Notes: generated by a model not told the origin, from the letters alone. DNA of 64,000 nt from JACRGC01 sp041305345 (GCA_041305345.1 JBFYLP010000005.1:186001-250000), one strand, 5' to 3'. Shown: positions 16,311-25,138, numbered from the stretch's first letter. Made by a program: numbers and translations.

Positions 16311-17062
16311 TTCCAAATCCCTTTGAATTTCCCGCGGTTTTCATATAGCCATTGTGCAGAAAAAATGAAGATTGCAGCTGCGAAGGAGTACTCCGAAAAG
16401 CCTAGCTGGATGGCCCTGCCCTTGATGAGGAACCAAATGAGGGCTACGGAGGTGCCAATCAGCAGCAGGTGGGCGAAAGGAAGGGGTTTTTGTTTGATTA
16501 GGAAAATGAGCCCTGCAGTGGAGCCGGCAATTCCAATTAGCATAAGTACGTCGCCAGCGGCCCTAAGCAAAAGGCCCAGGGTATGCTCCTCACCCAGCAT
16601 CCCCCATCGCGAAAGGAGGAAATACCAGTCGTGGTTTGCCTTGCTCATCGGGGTATTGCTAAGGTAAGAATAACCGTGGGGGCTACTCGCGCTTTCCATA
16701 TAGTTGGCCGTGTAGGGAAGGTCCGAACCGATGCAAGCGATGAAAATCAACGCAAGGACGGCGCTCCTTTTGGATTTGGCGCAAAGGAGGACGAGCAGGG
16801 ATGGCACGAGGTACTCGAATAGCGTCCCGCCAAGGACGTGCAGGTACTGGCTGGCGCCAATTGTCCTGAAGAGGAAATGGCCGAATTCGTGCACGATGAC
16901 GGAAATCCACGCATACGGATTGATGTGGAAAACGCGGTTTGGCGAGAAGAAGAAGATGTACGCGATCGGGAGGATGAAGACCGCGTGCAGCAGCATCGTT
17001 TTTGCAATCGTCATGTTGAGCTTTTTCGTGTCGTCCTCCTCGAACTCCTCATCGAAAAACAT
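16307..17062 (-). CDS. Integral membrane protein with an HEFGH metalloprotease-like motif
   Basis: 251 aa, about six hydrophobic segments. An HExxH motif (VIVHEFGHFLF, about residues 57-67) lies at the membrane border, as in M50-like or related intramembrane zinc proteases. A possible third-ligand region contains NHDWYFLLSRWGMLGEEHTLG. A proteolytic role is likely but unproved, since the second M50 motif (NxxPxxxxDG) is not seen. TTTTTAAG about 25 bp upstream of ATG 17062 suggests a leaderless transcript. The ATGA junction couples it to the AlkD-like gene. Confidence 0.7.
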   Translation of the reverse strand: MFFDEEFEEDDTKKLNMTIAKTMLLHAVFILPIAYIFFFSPNRVFHINPYAWISVIVHEFGHFLFRTIGASQYLHVLGGTLFEYLVPSLLVLLCAKSKRSAVLALIFIACIGSDLPYTANYMESASSPHGYSYLSNTPMSKANHDWYFLLSRWGMLGEEHTLGLLLRAAGDVLMLIGIAGSTAGLIFLIKQKPLPFAHLLLIGTSVALIWFLIKGRAIQLGFSEYSFAAAIFIFSAQWLYENRGKFKGIWK

Positions 17063-17108
17063 GGAATTAATGAATCGGAATGAACTTAAAAATTAGCCTG
17101 ATTCGTCA

Positions 17109-18665
17109 TCACTTCACACGTCTAACGATTCCGCTTGTAGCGTCAACTTCCACCTTGTCTCCATCCTTGAGCACTTTGGTTGCGATCTTGGTGCCAATCA
17201 CGCAGGGGATGTTCATTTCCCTCGAGACGATCGCGGCGTGGCATGTGACGCCTCCCTGGTCCGTGATGATTGCAGCAGCCTTCCTCATCGCGGGAACCAC
17301 GTCCGGGTCGGTTGCGTATGCGACCAGAATGTCCCCTTTATGCATCTTATGCATGTCCTTTGCTCCCTGGATGATTTTTACCTTCCCCCTAGCCTTCCCC
17401 AAGCACGCACACTGGCCGCGCAGCTCGCTAACCTCCCCTAACGCCTCTGTTTCAATGAGTTTTTCGAGCTTTTTTGCTTCCTCGCCGGTGCAGACGTATT
17501 CACGGCCTTCCTCGGTGTAAAGGGCGCAGAATTCCGTGCGCTTGCGTATTTCAGCCTTGTTCACCTTCCCCTCCAGCAGCATTCCCTTGATCTCTTCGGG
17601 AAGCATGAAGCGGACTTGGTTCGCAGTAAGCCCATTTCTCTTCCCGATCTCAACGAATATCGGGTTTAGATGGTACCACGTAAGGATCTGCGCGTTCCTG
17701 CGGTACCATTTCGTGACCATGAATTCGGAGAAGATGCGGAAAAGGTGGCGGTAGTAGGGGCTGATGCCAAGCCTGCTGAAGAGCGCTCCCTTCTCAACGA
17801 CTTTCGCCTTGAATTCCCCATCCAGCCTTGCTCGCTCCTCGGCTGCATTCCTGTTCTCCTGCACGAATTCCGAGAATTGGCGGTAGTAGGGCTCCGCGCA
17901 AAGGCTTTCGGTTGTTCCGTGGTACATGAATTTCAAATGGACGTAGTTTTTCCAGTGGGCTTCAATTAGTTTTTTGATTTCTCCCCTGGCCTTTTCGCGC
18001 AGATTTTTCCCAGCAGTGAACAATTCCCTGTGGTATCCGTCATTTTGGATTTTCATCGCAATGCGAAGGAAGCTTTTTGTCTCCCTCATCGCTACGGTTT
18101 CCTCCTCTGGCGCAGTGAGGGTCACGAAATGGCCGCTGACCTCCTCCTCGCTTTTGCATTTCGTTTCCAGGCATTCCCGCAGCTTCGTGGTGAAGAGGGG
18201 GAAGAACATGTCGGTAACGTTCGAAAGCCAGCCGTATTCGTAGAGCCTGTGGTGAATGCGGTCGGATTCGGACAGAAAATGCCATAATTGCAAATTGCCC
18301 ATCTTGCCAGCATCCTTTCCCCGGAATTTTTCCGTCTGCCTCACAAGCACGTCCGACCGTTTTTTTATCTGCCAATTTATCTTGTCGCCGAATTTTGGGT
18401 CTTTTTCGATCATGCCAAATACGTGCTTGGAGAAGCGCTCGTTGTCCTTCCCGCCGTAATGGAAACGGCACCGCATCCCATTGAAGATCGTAAGGACCTT
18501 GCGGTAATTGGTGCCCACGGAATTTACCATCTCATTCACGAATGCGCGCGTCCAAACCTGCGTGAAATAGAAATCTAAGTCGGGGATGTCCTCCGCTAGC
18601 ATCCATTTGTCCTTGTCGTTGAACGTGCGCAGCGCATCTGTGCTGTTAACCTGCATTTTCCCCAT
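17109..18665 (-). CDS. PEP-utilizing mobile-domain protein with unknown N-terminal region
   Basis: 518 aa from ATG at 18665; a TTTTAAAC box about 30 bp upstream supports this over ATG 18677. The last 90 residues are a clear PEP-utilizing-enzyme mobile (phosphohistidine) domain, LVAYATDPDVVPAMRKAAAI then DQGGVTCHAAIVSREM with the phospho-accepting His, and IPCVIGT. The N-terminal 400 residues are charged and helical (many Trp/Tyr/His), with no ATP-grasp motif and no PEP-binding TIM barrel, so this is not a complete PEP synthase or PPDK. It may be a phosphotransfer partner or a diverged rifampicin-phosphotransferase-like enzyme. Function unknown. Confidence 0.75.
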   Translation of the reverse strand: MGKMQVNSTDALRTFNDKDKWMLAEDIPDLDFYFTQVWTRAFVNEMVNSVGTNYRKVLTIFNGMRCRFHYGGKDNERFSKHVFGMIEKDPKFGDKINWQIKKRSDVLVRQTEKFRGKDAGKMGNLQLWHFLSESDRIHHRLYEYGWLSNVTDMFFPLFTTKLRECLETKCKSEEEVSGHFVTLTAPEEETVAMRETKSFLRIAMKIQNDGYHRELFTAGKNLREKARGEIKKLIEAHWKNYVHLKFMYHGTTESLCAEPYYRQFSEFVQENRNAAEERARLDGEFKAKVVEKGALFSRLGISPYYRHLFRIFSEFMVTKWYRRNAQILTWYHLNPIFVEIGKRNGLTANQVRFMLPEEIKGMLLEGKVNKAEIRKRTEFCALYTEEGREYVCTGEEAKKLEKLIETEALGEVSELRGQCACLGKARGKVKIIQGAKDMHKMHKGDILVAYATDPDVVPAMRKAAAIITDQGGVTCHAAIVSREMNIPCVIGTKIATKVLKDGDKVEVDATSGIVRRVK

Positions 18666-18706
18666 CGCCCATATCATTCTAAGGAAATCTGTTTAAAACC
18701 ATTTAC

Positions 18707-18779
18707 CCACGTATGCGTGGTTAAGCGTCTTGGGGGAAACCATCGGCCTCCCCTGCAATCGTGAAGCTTGCTTCGCGAT
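18707..18779. other. Intergenic stretch with two hairpins
   Basis: The gap 18666-18831 holds two inverted repeats: CCACG/CGTGG (18707-18720) and a 10-bp stem (18758-18767 with 18770-18779, one G-T pair). They could end transcription of the bat-type regulator or belong to a small RNA. No coding sequence is seen here. Confidence 0.3.
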
Positions 18780-18831
18780 GAGTTGAGCTTTTGCCCAACG
18801 ATGCCCTTGGAAGCAACCCCCTTCCTTTTGC

Positions 18832-19497
18832 TTAAAATACCCCGTGCATCTGCCTTACTGCCATCGGGATGAGCGCATTTTCCGCAAGTCTTAGATGCTC
18901 CCGCAATGTCGCAGGCGAGATATGGAGGCGCCGTGCAAGCTGTTTCAGGTTCATTCTCCTCGGAAACGAATAATACCCCGATTCGACCGCCTTTTTCAGC
19001 ACGTCGCGCCTTTTTTCAGGCAGCTTTTCAAGAATGTCCGGGATGAAGAAATCAACTCGCTGTTCCTTCAGTTTTAGCAGTTGCAATGTTGCGTGCTCGC
19101 TCCTCTTGCCCACCTTTTCCTTCAGGCGCAGCAGGTTCTTCTTGTCCCAGCTTCCCACAAACCAATATTCGGAACCTCCTTTCAGTATGAACGGCTTCAC
19201 GAAGAAAACGTCCTCATCGAGTATCAGCGTGTGGTAGGAATAGGAAGTGGTTGGGATGTTGAAATAGACGTGGTTTTCCTCTATTTTCCGGATTTCGTAA
19301 CGCTTCATTTTCCGTTCCAATTCCAAAACATATTCCTTCCATTCGGGGCCGTAAACCGCTAGCGCCTTGGTTACGTAGGTTTTCCCGCCCTTCTTGTACT
19401 CGTTAAGGTAAATGCTCGTGACAACTACGTCATACTTCGCAGTAAGCTTCATCGCTTCGCTGGTCTCGTGCCAGACCTTGAATTCCGCTACCCACAT
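18832..19497 (-). CDS. Bat-type HTH transcription regulator (HTH_10 family)
   Basis: 221 aa. The C-terminal 55 residues are an HTH_10 (bacterio-opsin-activator) domain: LKKAVESGYYSFPRRMNLKQLARRLHISPATLREHLRLAENALI. The N-terminal 150 residues are a sensory-like domain without a recognised name, beginning MWVAEFKVWHETSEAMKLT, as in other archaeal HTH_10 regulators with an N-terminal effector region. It is divergent from the HNH gene with 60 bp between them. Target genes unknown. Confidence 0.85.
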   Translation of the reverse strand: MWVAEFKVWHETSEAMKLTAKYDVVVTSIYLNEYKKGGKTYVTKALAVYGPEWKEYVLELERKMKRYEIRKIEENHVYFNIPTTSYSYHTLILDEDVFFVKPFILKGGSEYWFVGSWDKKNLLRLKEKVGKRSEHATLQLLKLKEQRVDFFIPDILEKLPEKRRDVLKKAVESGYYSFPRRMNLKQLARRLHISPATLREHLRLAENALIPMAVRQMHGVF

Positions 19498-19557
19498 TGA
19501 AAATGGTAGGATTTCAGCAGCTTAATATATTTCCGCTTGCAGATAATTGTGACACAC

Positions 19558-20031
19558 ATGTTCAAATTGCCAACAGCCACGATGTTCAAGATCTTCCTTC
19601 GGGACCAGAATAAGTGCCTTGTCTGCAGGCGCGGCGCCGAGGACGGTGTCGAGCTAAAAATCCACCACATAACGCCGGTTGCTGCCGGAGGCACAAACAG
19701 CATCCACAATCTGAAGACGCTTTGCCTCGAATGCACTGGGTTGTCCGCTGAAAGGGCGGCCCTCACTTACGCTCCCCTCAAGAAGCATAACCGCATCCCG
19801 CCGGAATACGCGCTAGGGGTGCTAGGCCAGGCATTGAAAGGCTTTCGGAGCAAGCACCAAAAGCAGGAAATTTCATTGGAGGAAGCTACGATCGCATCAA
19901 ACAACCCGGAATTCGTTAGGGGCGTCAACCCCCTGTTTTCACCTCTTCCAAAAGCTGCCATCCTCGCTGCTGCGCTTGCAATGCACGAGGAGGGAAGGCT
20001 TCGGATTGAAGGCACGCTGATCCGTTTATAG
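19558..20031 (+). CDS. HNH endonuclease-domain protein
   Basis: 157 aa from ATG at 19558; the TATA-like CTTAATATAT box ends about 28 bp before it. The HNH fold has a zinc-binding CLVC (about residues 21-24), IHHITPVAAGGTNSIHNL with the catalytic His pair, and CLEC. The remaining 90 residues are helical with no known motif. It may be a nuclease, though many solitary HNH proteins have unknown roles. Eight nt separate it from the hypothetical gene downstream, so the pair is probably one operon. Confidence 0.8.
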   Translation: MFKLPTATMFKIFLRDQNKCLVCRRGAEDGVELKIHHITPVAAGGTNSIHNLKTLCLECTGLSAERAALTYAPLKKHNRIPPEYALGVLGQALKGFRSKHQKQEISLEEATIASNNPEFVRGVNPLFSPLPKAAILAAALAMHEEGRLRIEGTLIRL

Positions 20032-20039
20032 GCGGTCAA

Positions 20040-20663
20040 ATGGAGCGAAAATTCAACTATGAAAACACATTTGGCCCACTGGTCGGGCGGTATGTAAAAA
20101 AGGCAGGGGAATTGCAGGACTTGGTTCGGAAAAACGGCATCCGGTTCGAGCTGATGCATTTCGATGAATGGGGGCAGAAAAAAAACGAGAAGCTATTCAA
20201 GATAAACAGGCTTACCCCAACGGAAAAAGGCGAATTGCTAAAAAATTTCGGGATAGACGAAGGGGAAAGGCAAAAGAAAATCCTTAAGGATTGGGGGATG
20301 AGCGAAGGGGAAATTTTCGATGCCGACTTGAATAGGCATTTCAACAATTTCTTCAGGAAGGTCGAATTCAGGAAACGGCTCGTAGGCCAGGTTCAAGGAG
20401 GGCGGATCCTGGGCGAAATGAGGGAGCTGATTTTTGAGCTTAATCGCCACCATAAGGCGCTGATGCAGCTGGAAGGGAAGCTGGAGCAAAGGATGCGCAA
20501 GCTAAGTGGAAGGAATAGGGATGAAATTGGAAATGTTTTGAAGGAACATAGGCTTCGGGATTGGCAGATCATCGGGGGAGGGCTGAGCAGGAACTTCACG
20601 GACTCGCTCTACAATCTGCTGCTTGAGCACCATAAAAATATTACGATGGAACGCGGCGGATGA
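20040..20663 (+). CDS. Hypothetical charged helical protein downstream of HNH gene
   Basis: 207 aa, no recognised family. Very rich in Lys, Arg and Glu, with long predicted helices (for example GEMRELIFELNRHHKALMQLEGKLEQRMRKL), so a coiled-coil or all-alpha fold is likely. No signal peptide or membrane segment. It follows the HNH gene by 8 nt and could be its partner or an antitoxin/immunity-like protein; nothing in the sequence proves this. The 3' end is 5 nt from the convergent asparagine synthetase gene. Confidence 0.6.
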   Translation: MERKFNYENTFGPLVGRYVKKAGELQDLVRKNGIRFELMHFDEWGQKKNEKLFKINRLTPTEKGELLKNFGIDEGERQKKILKDWGMSEGEIFDADLNRHFNNFFRKVEFRKRLVGQVQGGRILGEMRELIFELNRHHKALMQLEGKLEQRMRKLSGRNRDEIGNVLKEHRLRDWQIIGGGLSRNFTDSLYNLLLEHHKNITMERGG

Positions 20664-20668
20664 CCCCC

Positions 20669-21598
20669 CTAGAAAACGAACCTCCCTCCGGGCACCTTCC
20701 CGAATGGGGAAATGTCCTCTATTCTCTTTGCTCCGCAGATGTACCTAACCAGCCGTTCAACTCCGAATCCGGCTCCGGCTGACGGATGAAGAAGCCCTTC
20801 CCTTGCAACCTCCAAATATGCCTTGTAGGGCCCAAGATCCATCTTCTTCCGGTGCATCCTCTCCAGAATTCTCACGTATTCGTGCTCCCTTTCCGCTCCG
20901 GAAAGCGCCTCCCCAAAGCCTTCGGGATAGATTAAATCATAGTTCAGGTAGGAGAAGGGCTTTTGCGGGTCTTCCTTGTCGTAGAATTCGCGCTCGTGGT
21001 TCGTGACCCAGACGGGCTCTGTTGAGATGGAGGAAATGATCCCCTCCCAATCATCGCCATATTCCCCCTGCAGCTCTTTTGAATCGTACTTCTTGAACGG
21101 GGAATGCGGGATGGCTGGGATGCGGGGGAACAATTCCAGTTCGGGGCCGCATTCTTCCAAAACCCTGCCAACGATCCGCACAAAAAGCTTCTCGGTAAGG
21201 CCAATCACATCCTTTGCAGATTTGCCCTTCAGCTCATAGTCCACCTGCGTGAATTCGAGAAGGTGCCTTCCGGTTGCGCCCTTTTCCATTGTTTCAAGGC
21301 GCACGTTTGGGGAAATGACGTAAACCGCATCCCTCTTGCCTACGAGGGAGAGCTGCTTGTGCAATATCATGGATTTTGTGAGCTGCAGGCGTGAGTCGTA
21401 ATAGGAAATTTCACCATCCATCACGGAATGGTTGAGGGGGTCGGTTATCGGGGAAATCATCACGGGCAGGAGCTGGAGCACCCCTTTTTCGTGCATGAAC
21501 AAGTGCACCTCCCTTAGCACTACCGATTGTATCATCAGCGCCGAGGCCAATTCCGGGCTTTTCAGCTTCTCAACTGCCATTTGCACTTCCTTTCCAAT
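20669..21598 (-). CDS. Archaeal asparagine synthetase related to AspRS/AsnRS (AS-AR)
   Basis: 309 aa from ATG at 21598, which has a GGTGG site; longer TTG starts lack one. The protein is a class II aminoacyl-tRNA synthetase catalytic core without an anticodon-binding domain: motif 2-like RLETMEKGATGRHLLEFTQVDYEL, then motif 3 GAGFGVERLVRYICG. Such stand-alone archaeal cores are known to make asparagine from aspartate rather than to charge tRNA. It lies divergent from an AsnC/Lrp-type regulator, matching that assignment. It could still be a diverged AsnRS-like enzyme with another amide product. Confidence 0.82.
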   Translation of the reverse strand: MGKEVQMAVEKLKSPELASALMIQSVVLREVHLFMHEKGVLQLLPVMISPITDPLNHSVMDGEISYYDSRLQLTKSMILHKQLSLVGKRDAVYVISPNVRLETMEKGATGRHLLEFTQVDYELKGKSAKDVIGLTEKLFVRIVGRVLEECGPELELFPRIPAIPHSPFKKYDSKELQGEYGDDWEGIISSISTEPVWVTNHEREFYDKEDPQKPFSYLNYDLIYPEGFGEALSGAEREHEYVRILERMHRKKMDLGPYKAYLEVAREGLLHPSAGAGFGVERLVRYICGAKRIEDISPFGKVPGGRFVF

Positions 21599-21711
21599 CA
21601 TTGTTAACCACCGAATGATTTCGAGTAGGGATTTCTCCTTCCGCAACTATATAAATATTTTTCCTAAAAATCGGATTATTTTGCAAAAAAGAAAGGTTTT
21701 TAAGCAAAAGG

Positions 21712-21728
21712 ATGGAAAAATATTCCAT
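21712..21728. promoter_or_regulatory. Inverted repeat at the asnC-like start site
   Basis: ATGGAA-AAATA-TTCCAT is a perfect 6-5-6 dyad. It spans the expected transcription start of the Lrp/AsnC gene (TATA-like TTTTTAAG at 21697-21704, ATG at 21730). A second dyad ATTTTT-CCT-AAAAAT (21657-21671) lies in the shared upstream region. Either may be the regulator's binding site. Confidence 0.5.
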
Positions 21729-21729
21729 T

Positions 21730-22197
21730 ATGAGCGAACTGGACGAGAGGGATTTCGAAATATTGGCCGAATTGGAGGGGGATGCGAGCAAGACGAGAAA
21801 GCAGATCGCAAGGAAGCTGCAGCTCCCGCTTACTACGGTGCATAACCGGATCGGGAAGATGGAGAGGTCGGGAGTGATCCGGGGCTATAGCGCAATCGTG
21901 GACAAGAAGAAGGTTGGGAAGGGCGTGGGTGCGTTCGTGGATGTGACCGTAACCTACGTTTCCCCTGATTTTTCGCAGCAAGACATTGCGAGGAGGATAA
22001 TGGGGATGCCCGAAGTGGAGGAAGTGGCAATTGTTACGGGCGGGAAGGACCTGCAAATCAAGGTCCACGTGGGAAGCACGGATGAGCTGAACGAATTCAT
22101 CACGAAGAAGCTGCGCTCCATCAAGGGAATAGACAAAACGAGCACCTCGGTGATTTTGCAGGAGATAGGAAGGAATCATCAAAGGGGGATCAGGTAG
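21730..22197 (+). CDS. Lrp/AsnC-family transcription regulator
   Basis: 155 aa from ATG at 21730. Residues 1-60 are the winged HTH (LDERDFEILAELEGDASKTRKQIARKLQLPLTTVHNRIGKMERSGVIRGYSAIVD), residues 70-150 the RAM effector domain (VTVTYVSPDF... EVEEVAIVTGGKDLQIKVHV). A farther ATG at 21712 sits too close to the TATA-like element at 21697 to be transcribed from it. The gene is divergent from the asparagine synthetase gene, recalling the asnC-asnA pair of enterobacteria. Asparagine or another amino acid is the likely effector; this is inferred from context. Confidence 0.88.
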   Translation: MSELDERDFEILAELEGDASKTRKQIARKLQLPLTTVHNRIGKMERSGVIRGYSAIVDKKKVGKGVGAFVDVTVTYVSPDFSQQDIARRIMGMPEVEEVAIVTGGKDLQIKVHVGSTDELNEFITKKLRSIKGIDKTSTSVILQEIGRNHQRGIR

Positions 22198-23385
22198 CTA
22201 ATTTTTCCCCATCTGGAGCGAGGCGGCGCACCTGTTTGTTGAGAAAGAGAAGATGATGAAATACCCAAATACCAGTGCAGAAAGCCCGTAGAAGGCGTAT
22301 TCGGGCTTGACGGTATAGAGGAAGCCCGCGGCAATGGGGCCGAAGAATTGGCCAAGTGATTGGAATGAGGAGAGGAGGCCAAGGGCAGCTCCCCTTTTTC
22401 CCTGCGCCCTCTTGCTCACAAGGCTGCTTACGGAAGGGAAAACCAGCGCGTTGCCTAAAACGAATACGGAAAGCGGAAGCAACATCGTGAGCCAGTCATT
22501 CAGGAATACGAGGAAGAGGAAGCCTGTGCTTGAAAGCAACAACCCTGCCCTTATCAGCCGGACCTCCCCGTATTTTCCCATAAGGCTGCCTGATAGGAAT
22601 TGGAAGAGCATTATAAGGACGCCAAGGATCGTGAAGACGATCCCAACTTCAGAGGGCCCGAAATCAAGCCTCATTTCGGTAAAAAGCGCAAGCACCGCCT
22701 GCATCCCTCCCGTCAAACTGGCAATCATGAATGATGCGATGAAGCATAAAAGGAGCGGGGAGGAGAGGTGCTGGAGCATCGAAATTTCCTTCTCGACAAT
22801 CCGTGCGCTCTCCGGCTTCTCCTTGGGCTCGCTTATCTGGAAATAGACTGAAAGGAAGTTGAGAAGCGAAAGCGCAGCTGCAAGGAAGAACGCGCCCTGG
22901 ATCGAGAGAAGTTCGGCAAGGCCCCCAAGCGCCGGGCCTAAAATGAAACCCAGGGAAAAGGCCATCCCCACAAGCGCCATCGCCTTGCCCCTTTGCTGCT
23001 CCGTTGTGAAATCTGAAATAAGTGAAGCAACGGATGGGAAGATGCCTGCAGCCATTATCCCTTCCAGCGCTCGGGCAATGAAAAGCACTTCCAGATTTCG
23101 CGCGAATGCGAACAGCAGGTAGGAGACCACGAAACCGCCAGTGCCCATTAGCAGGATTTTCTTCCTGCCTATTCTATCGGAATATTTTCCAATCAAAGGC
23201 GCGAAAACGAGGTTCACTGCTGCGAATGTGGCGGTCAGCAGCCCCAGGTCTGCAGGGGTGGCGCCAAAGCTTCGCAAATAGAAAGGAAGGATCGGAAGGA
23301 TGACGCCAAAACCTATGGAAGTGAGCATCAAGGTAAGCAGGGTGCTGCGTATTTCCTTCCTTGCAATCAATTCCTTGAAGCTCAC
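22198..23385 (-). CDS. MFS transporter, drug-exporter type
   Basis: 395 aa with 12 hydrophobic segments. The MFS motif A between helices 2 and 3, GKYSDRIGRKKILL, is intact, and a motif-C-like GFILGPALGGL is in helix 5, which marks the proton antiporter (exporter) group such as Bmr/TetA. GTG at 23385 is the start, with GTGAT just upstream and a TTTTTATAACC box near 23427. The substrate cannot be named. The stop is directly after that of the convergent AsnC-like gene. Confidence 0.88.
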   Translation of the reverse strand: MSFKELIARKEIRSTLLTLMLTSIGFGVILPILPFYLRSFGATPADLGLLTATFAAVNLVFAPLIGKYSDRIGRKKILLMGTGGFVVSYLLFAFARNLEVLFIARALEGIMAAGIFPSVASLISDFTTEQQRGKAMALVGMAFSLGFILGPALGGLAELLSIQGAFFLAAALSLLNFLSVYFQISEPKEKPESARIVEKEISMLQHLSSPLLLCFIASFMIASLTGGMQAVLALFTEMRLDFGPSEVGIVFTILGVLIMLFQFLSGSLMGKYGEVRLIRAGLLLSSTGFLFLVFLNDWLTMLLPLSVFVLGNALVFPSVSSLVSKRAQGKRGAALGLLSSFQSLGQFFGPIAAGFLYTVKPEYAFYGLSALVFGYFIIFSFSTNRCAASLQMGKN

Positions 23386-23506
23386 GACATCACTTTGGGA
23401 AGAAGAAGTATTTGGTTGAAGTGGTTATAAAAAGGGGGTTTAATCGCCTTCCGCATGGTCCCCGTTTATTAATTTTATTCACTTAGTACACCAAGGGGGT
23501 CATTTG

Positions 23507-25132
23507 ATGGCAGGCGAATTTTCATCGGAGGAGCAATCCGTGCTGGAGCCGTTTGTTACCAATCTCGACAGGCCGGTGTTCTGCTTGAGGAACTTGCCCG
23601 AAGTGGTGATGGGCGCGCTTTTCAGCAGGTATAGCAGGACCACAAAAAGCCTTAGGCGCGTGCTGCTTGACGAATTCATCCGCGATAGGGAGAGCGGCTT
23701 TAAGGAAATAGTTGGGAATCCGGAAATGGGCGGAGATGTGGCAAATCAGCTTATCGCCACCCAAAAAGCCGAAGAATTCTACGACCGGGTACTTGTTGGG
23801 TACGGGGATGATTCCGTTGCGGAGCTGGGGGGGGCGCACATCGCCTGCGAGCAGGTAAGTATGATCGCAAGCAAGGCGCTTGAGGATAGCAGAATAGGCT
23901 TATCCCCACTGGAAAAATCAACAAGGTATGTTTATTTCAACCGGAAAATCGACGGGGAATACAGCTATTATAGGGGGAAGGAGCTGACATCCGCAAAATT
24001 CGGGGAAGAGTATCAGCAGGCGTGCGATTGCCTTTTCGACACCTACTCAAATCTGATGGAGAAGATGGGAAAATGGGCGATGGAAAAATACCCCAAGGAG
24101 GAGGAGATTTCCGACCGCGCCTACCAAAGCACAATTAGGGCCAAGGTTTGCGACATTTTAAGGGGCCTTCTGCCCGCTTCCGCGCTTACGAACGTTGGGA
24201 TATACGGGAATGGGAGGGCATTCGAATATTTGCTTTTGAAAATGTACGCGAATGGATTGCCGGAAATGAACGGAATTGCAAGAGGGATGCAAGAAGAGCT
24301 AAACAAAGTGATCCCCTCGTTTGTGAAGCGTGCGGATGATAAATACGGGAAGGAGACGCAGCAGTACCTGAGGGGTACCAGGGATGCGATTGGAAGGATA
24401 AGCAGTGAAAAATTGGGGAAGGAAATCAATCCGTCTAAGGAGGTCGTACTTGTTGATTTCGACAAGGATGCGGAGGAAAAAATAATTGCGGCAATATTGT
24501 ATCCCCAATCAGACAAGCCAATGGCGCAAATCCGATCAATCGTTGAACAATTGGCCCTTCCCGATAGGAAAGCCATAATTTCCGAATACCTGAAGAGAAG
24601 GCAAAACAGGAGGCACAAGGGAGGAAGGGCATTGGAAAATGCCAGTTATACTTTCGACATCCTTGGGAATTTTGGGCAATACCGCGACCTGCACAGGCAT
24701 AGGCAGTTGACTCAGGAAAGGCAGCTCATAAGCTGCAAGCACGGATATGACCTGCCAAGGGAGCTTACGGAGGCTGGCTGGGATGGAGAATTTAGGGATG
24801 CAATGGAAAAGGCAAAGGCTGCTTGGGAAACCATCGATAAGCAGGATCCGCAGCTCGCCCAATATGTCGTGCCATTGGCATATAGGTTGCGCTGGTATTT
24901 CACGCTCAATTTGAGGGAAGTTATCCATCTTACGGAGCTGCGGAGCATGCGGCAGGGCCATCCGGATTATCGGCGGGTGGCGCAGAAAATCTATTCTGAG
25001 GTGGAACGCGTGCACCCCCAGTTTGCGGAGCATATCAAATTCATCGATATGAACGAGTACGGGCTGGAAAGGCTCGAATCCGAGAGGAAGATCGATAGGA
25101 AGATGGATGAAATTAAGAAAAAGTACGGCTGA
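23507..25132 (+). CDS. Duplicated ThyX-like flavin-dependent thymidylate synthase family protein
   Basis: 541 aa, twice the size of ThyX (about 220-250). The N-terminal half has YGDDSVAELGGAHIACEQVS and SPLEKSTRYVYF, which match the ThyX helix and the ExSxRY segment but lack RHR. The C-terminal half has the flavin/dUMP signature as RHRQLTQERQ (about residues 396-405; Thr in place of the usual Ser) and the PLAYRLRWYFTLNLREVIHLTELR block. It may make dTMP from dUMP with FAD and methylene-folate, or have another role, since the classical motif is split between halves. SD AAGGGGGTC precedes ATG 23507. Confidence 0.75.
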   Translation: MAGEFSSEEQSVLEPFVTNLDRPVFCLRNLPEVVMGALFSRYSRTTKSLRRVLLDEFIRDRESGFKEIVGNPEMGGDVANQLIATQKAEEFYDRVLVGYGDDSVAELGGAHIACEQVSMIASKALEDSRIGLSPLEKSTRYVYFNRKIDGEYSYYRGKELTSAKFGEEYQQACDCLFDTYSNLMEKMGKWAMEKYPKEEEISDRAYQSTIRAKVCDILRGLLPASALTNVGIYGNGRAFEYLLLKMYANGLPEMNGIARGMQEELNKVIPSFVKRADDKYGKETQQYLRGTRDAIGRISSEKLGKEINPSKEVVLVDFDKDAEEKIIAAILYPQSDKPMAQIRSIVEQLALPDRKAIISEYLKRRQNRRHKGGRALENASYTFDILGNFGQYRDLHRHRQLTQERQLISCKHGYDLPRELTEAGWDGEFRDAMEKAKAAWETIDKQDPQLAQYVVPLAYRLRWYFTLNLREVIHLTELRSMRQGHPDYRRVAQKIYSEVERVHPQFAEHIKFIDMNEYGLERLESERKIDRKMDEIKKKYG

Positions 25133-25138
25133 TTTTTT

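Noticed and set aside
18666..18831. tRNA or known small RNA in the hairpin-rich gap
   Set aside because: No cloverleaf, T-loop or C/D box pair could be built; only two simple stems.
19558..20663. HNH gene and partner as a toxin-antitoxin or defence pair
   Set aside because: Only adjacency supports it; no operator, antitoxin motif or defence neighbours were seen.
21712..21729. Upstream ATG as the AsnC-like start
   Set aside because: It is only about 11 bp from the TATA-like element and lies in the dyad; ATG 21730 fits a leaderless start better.
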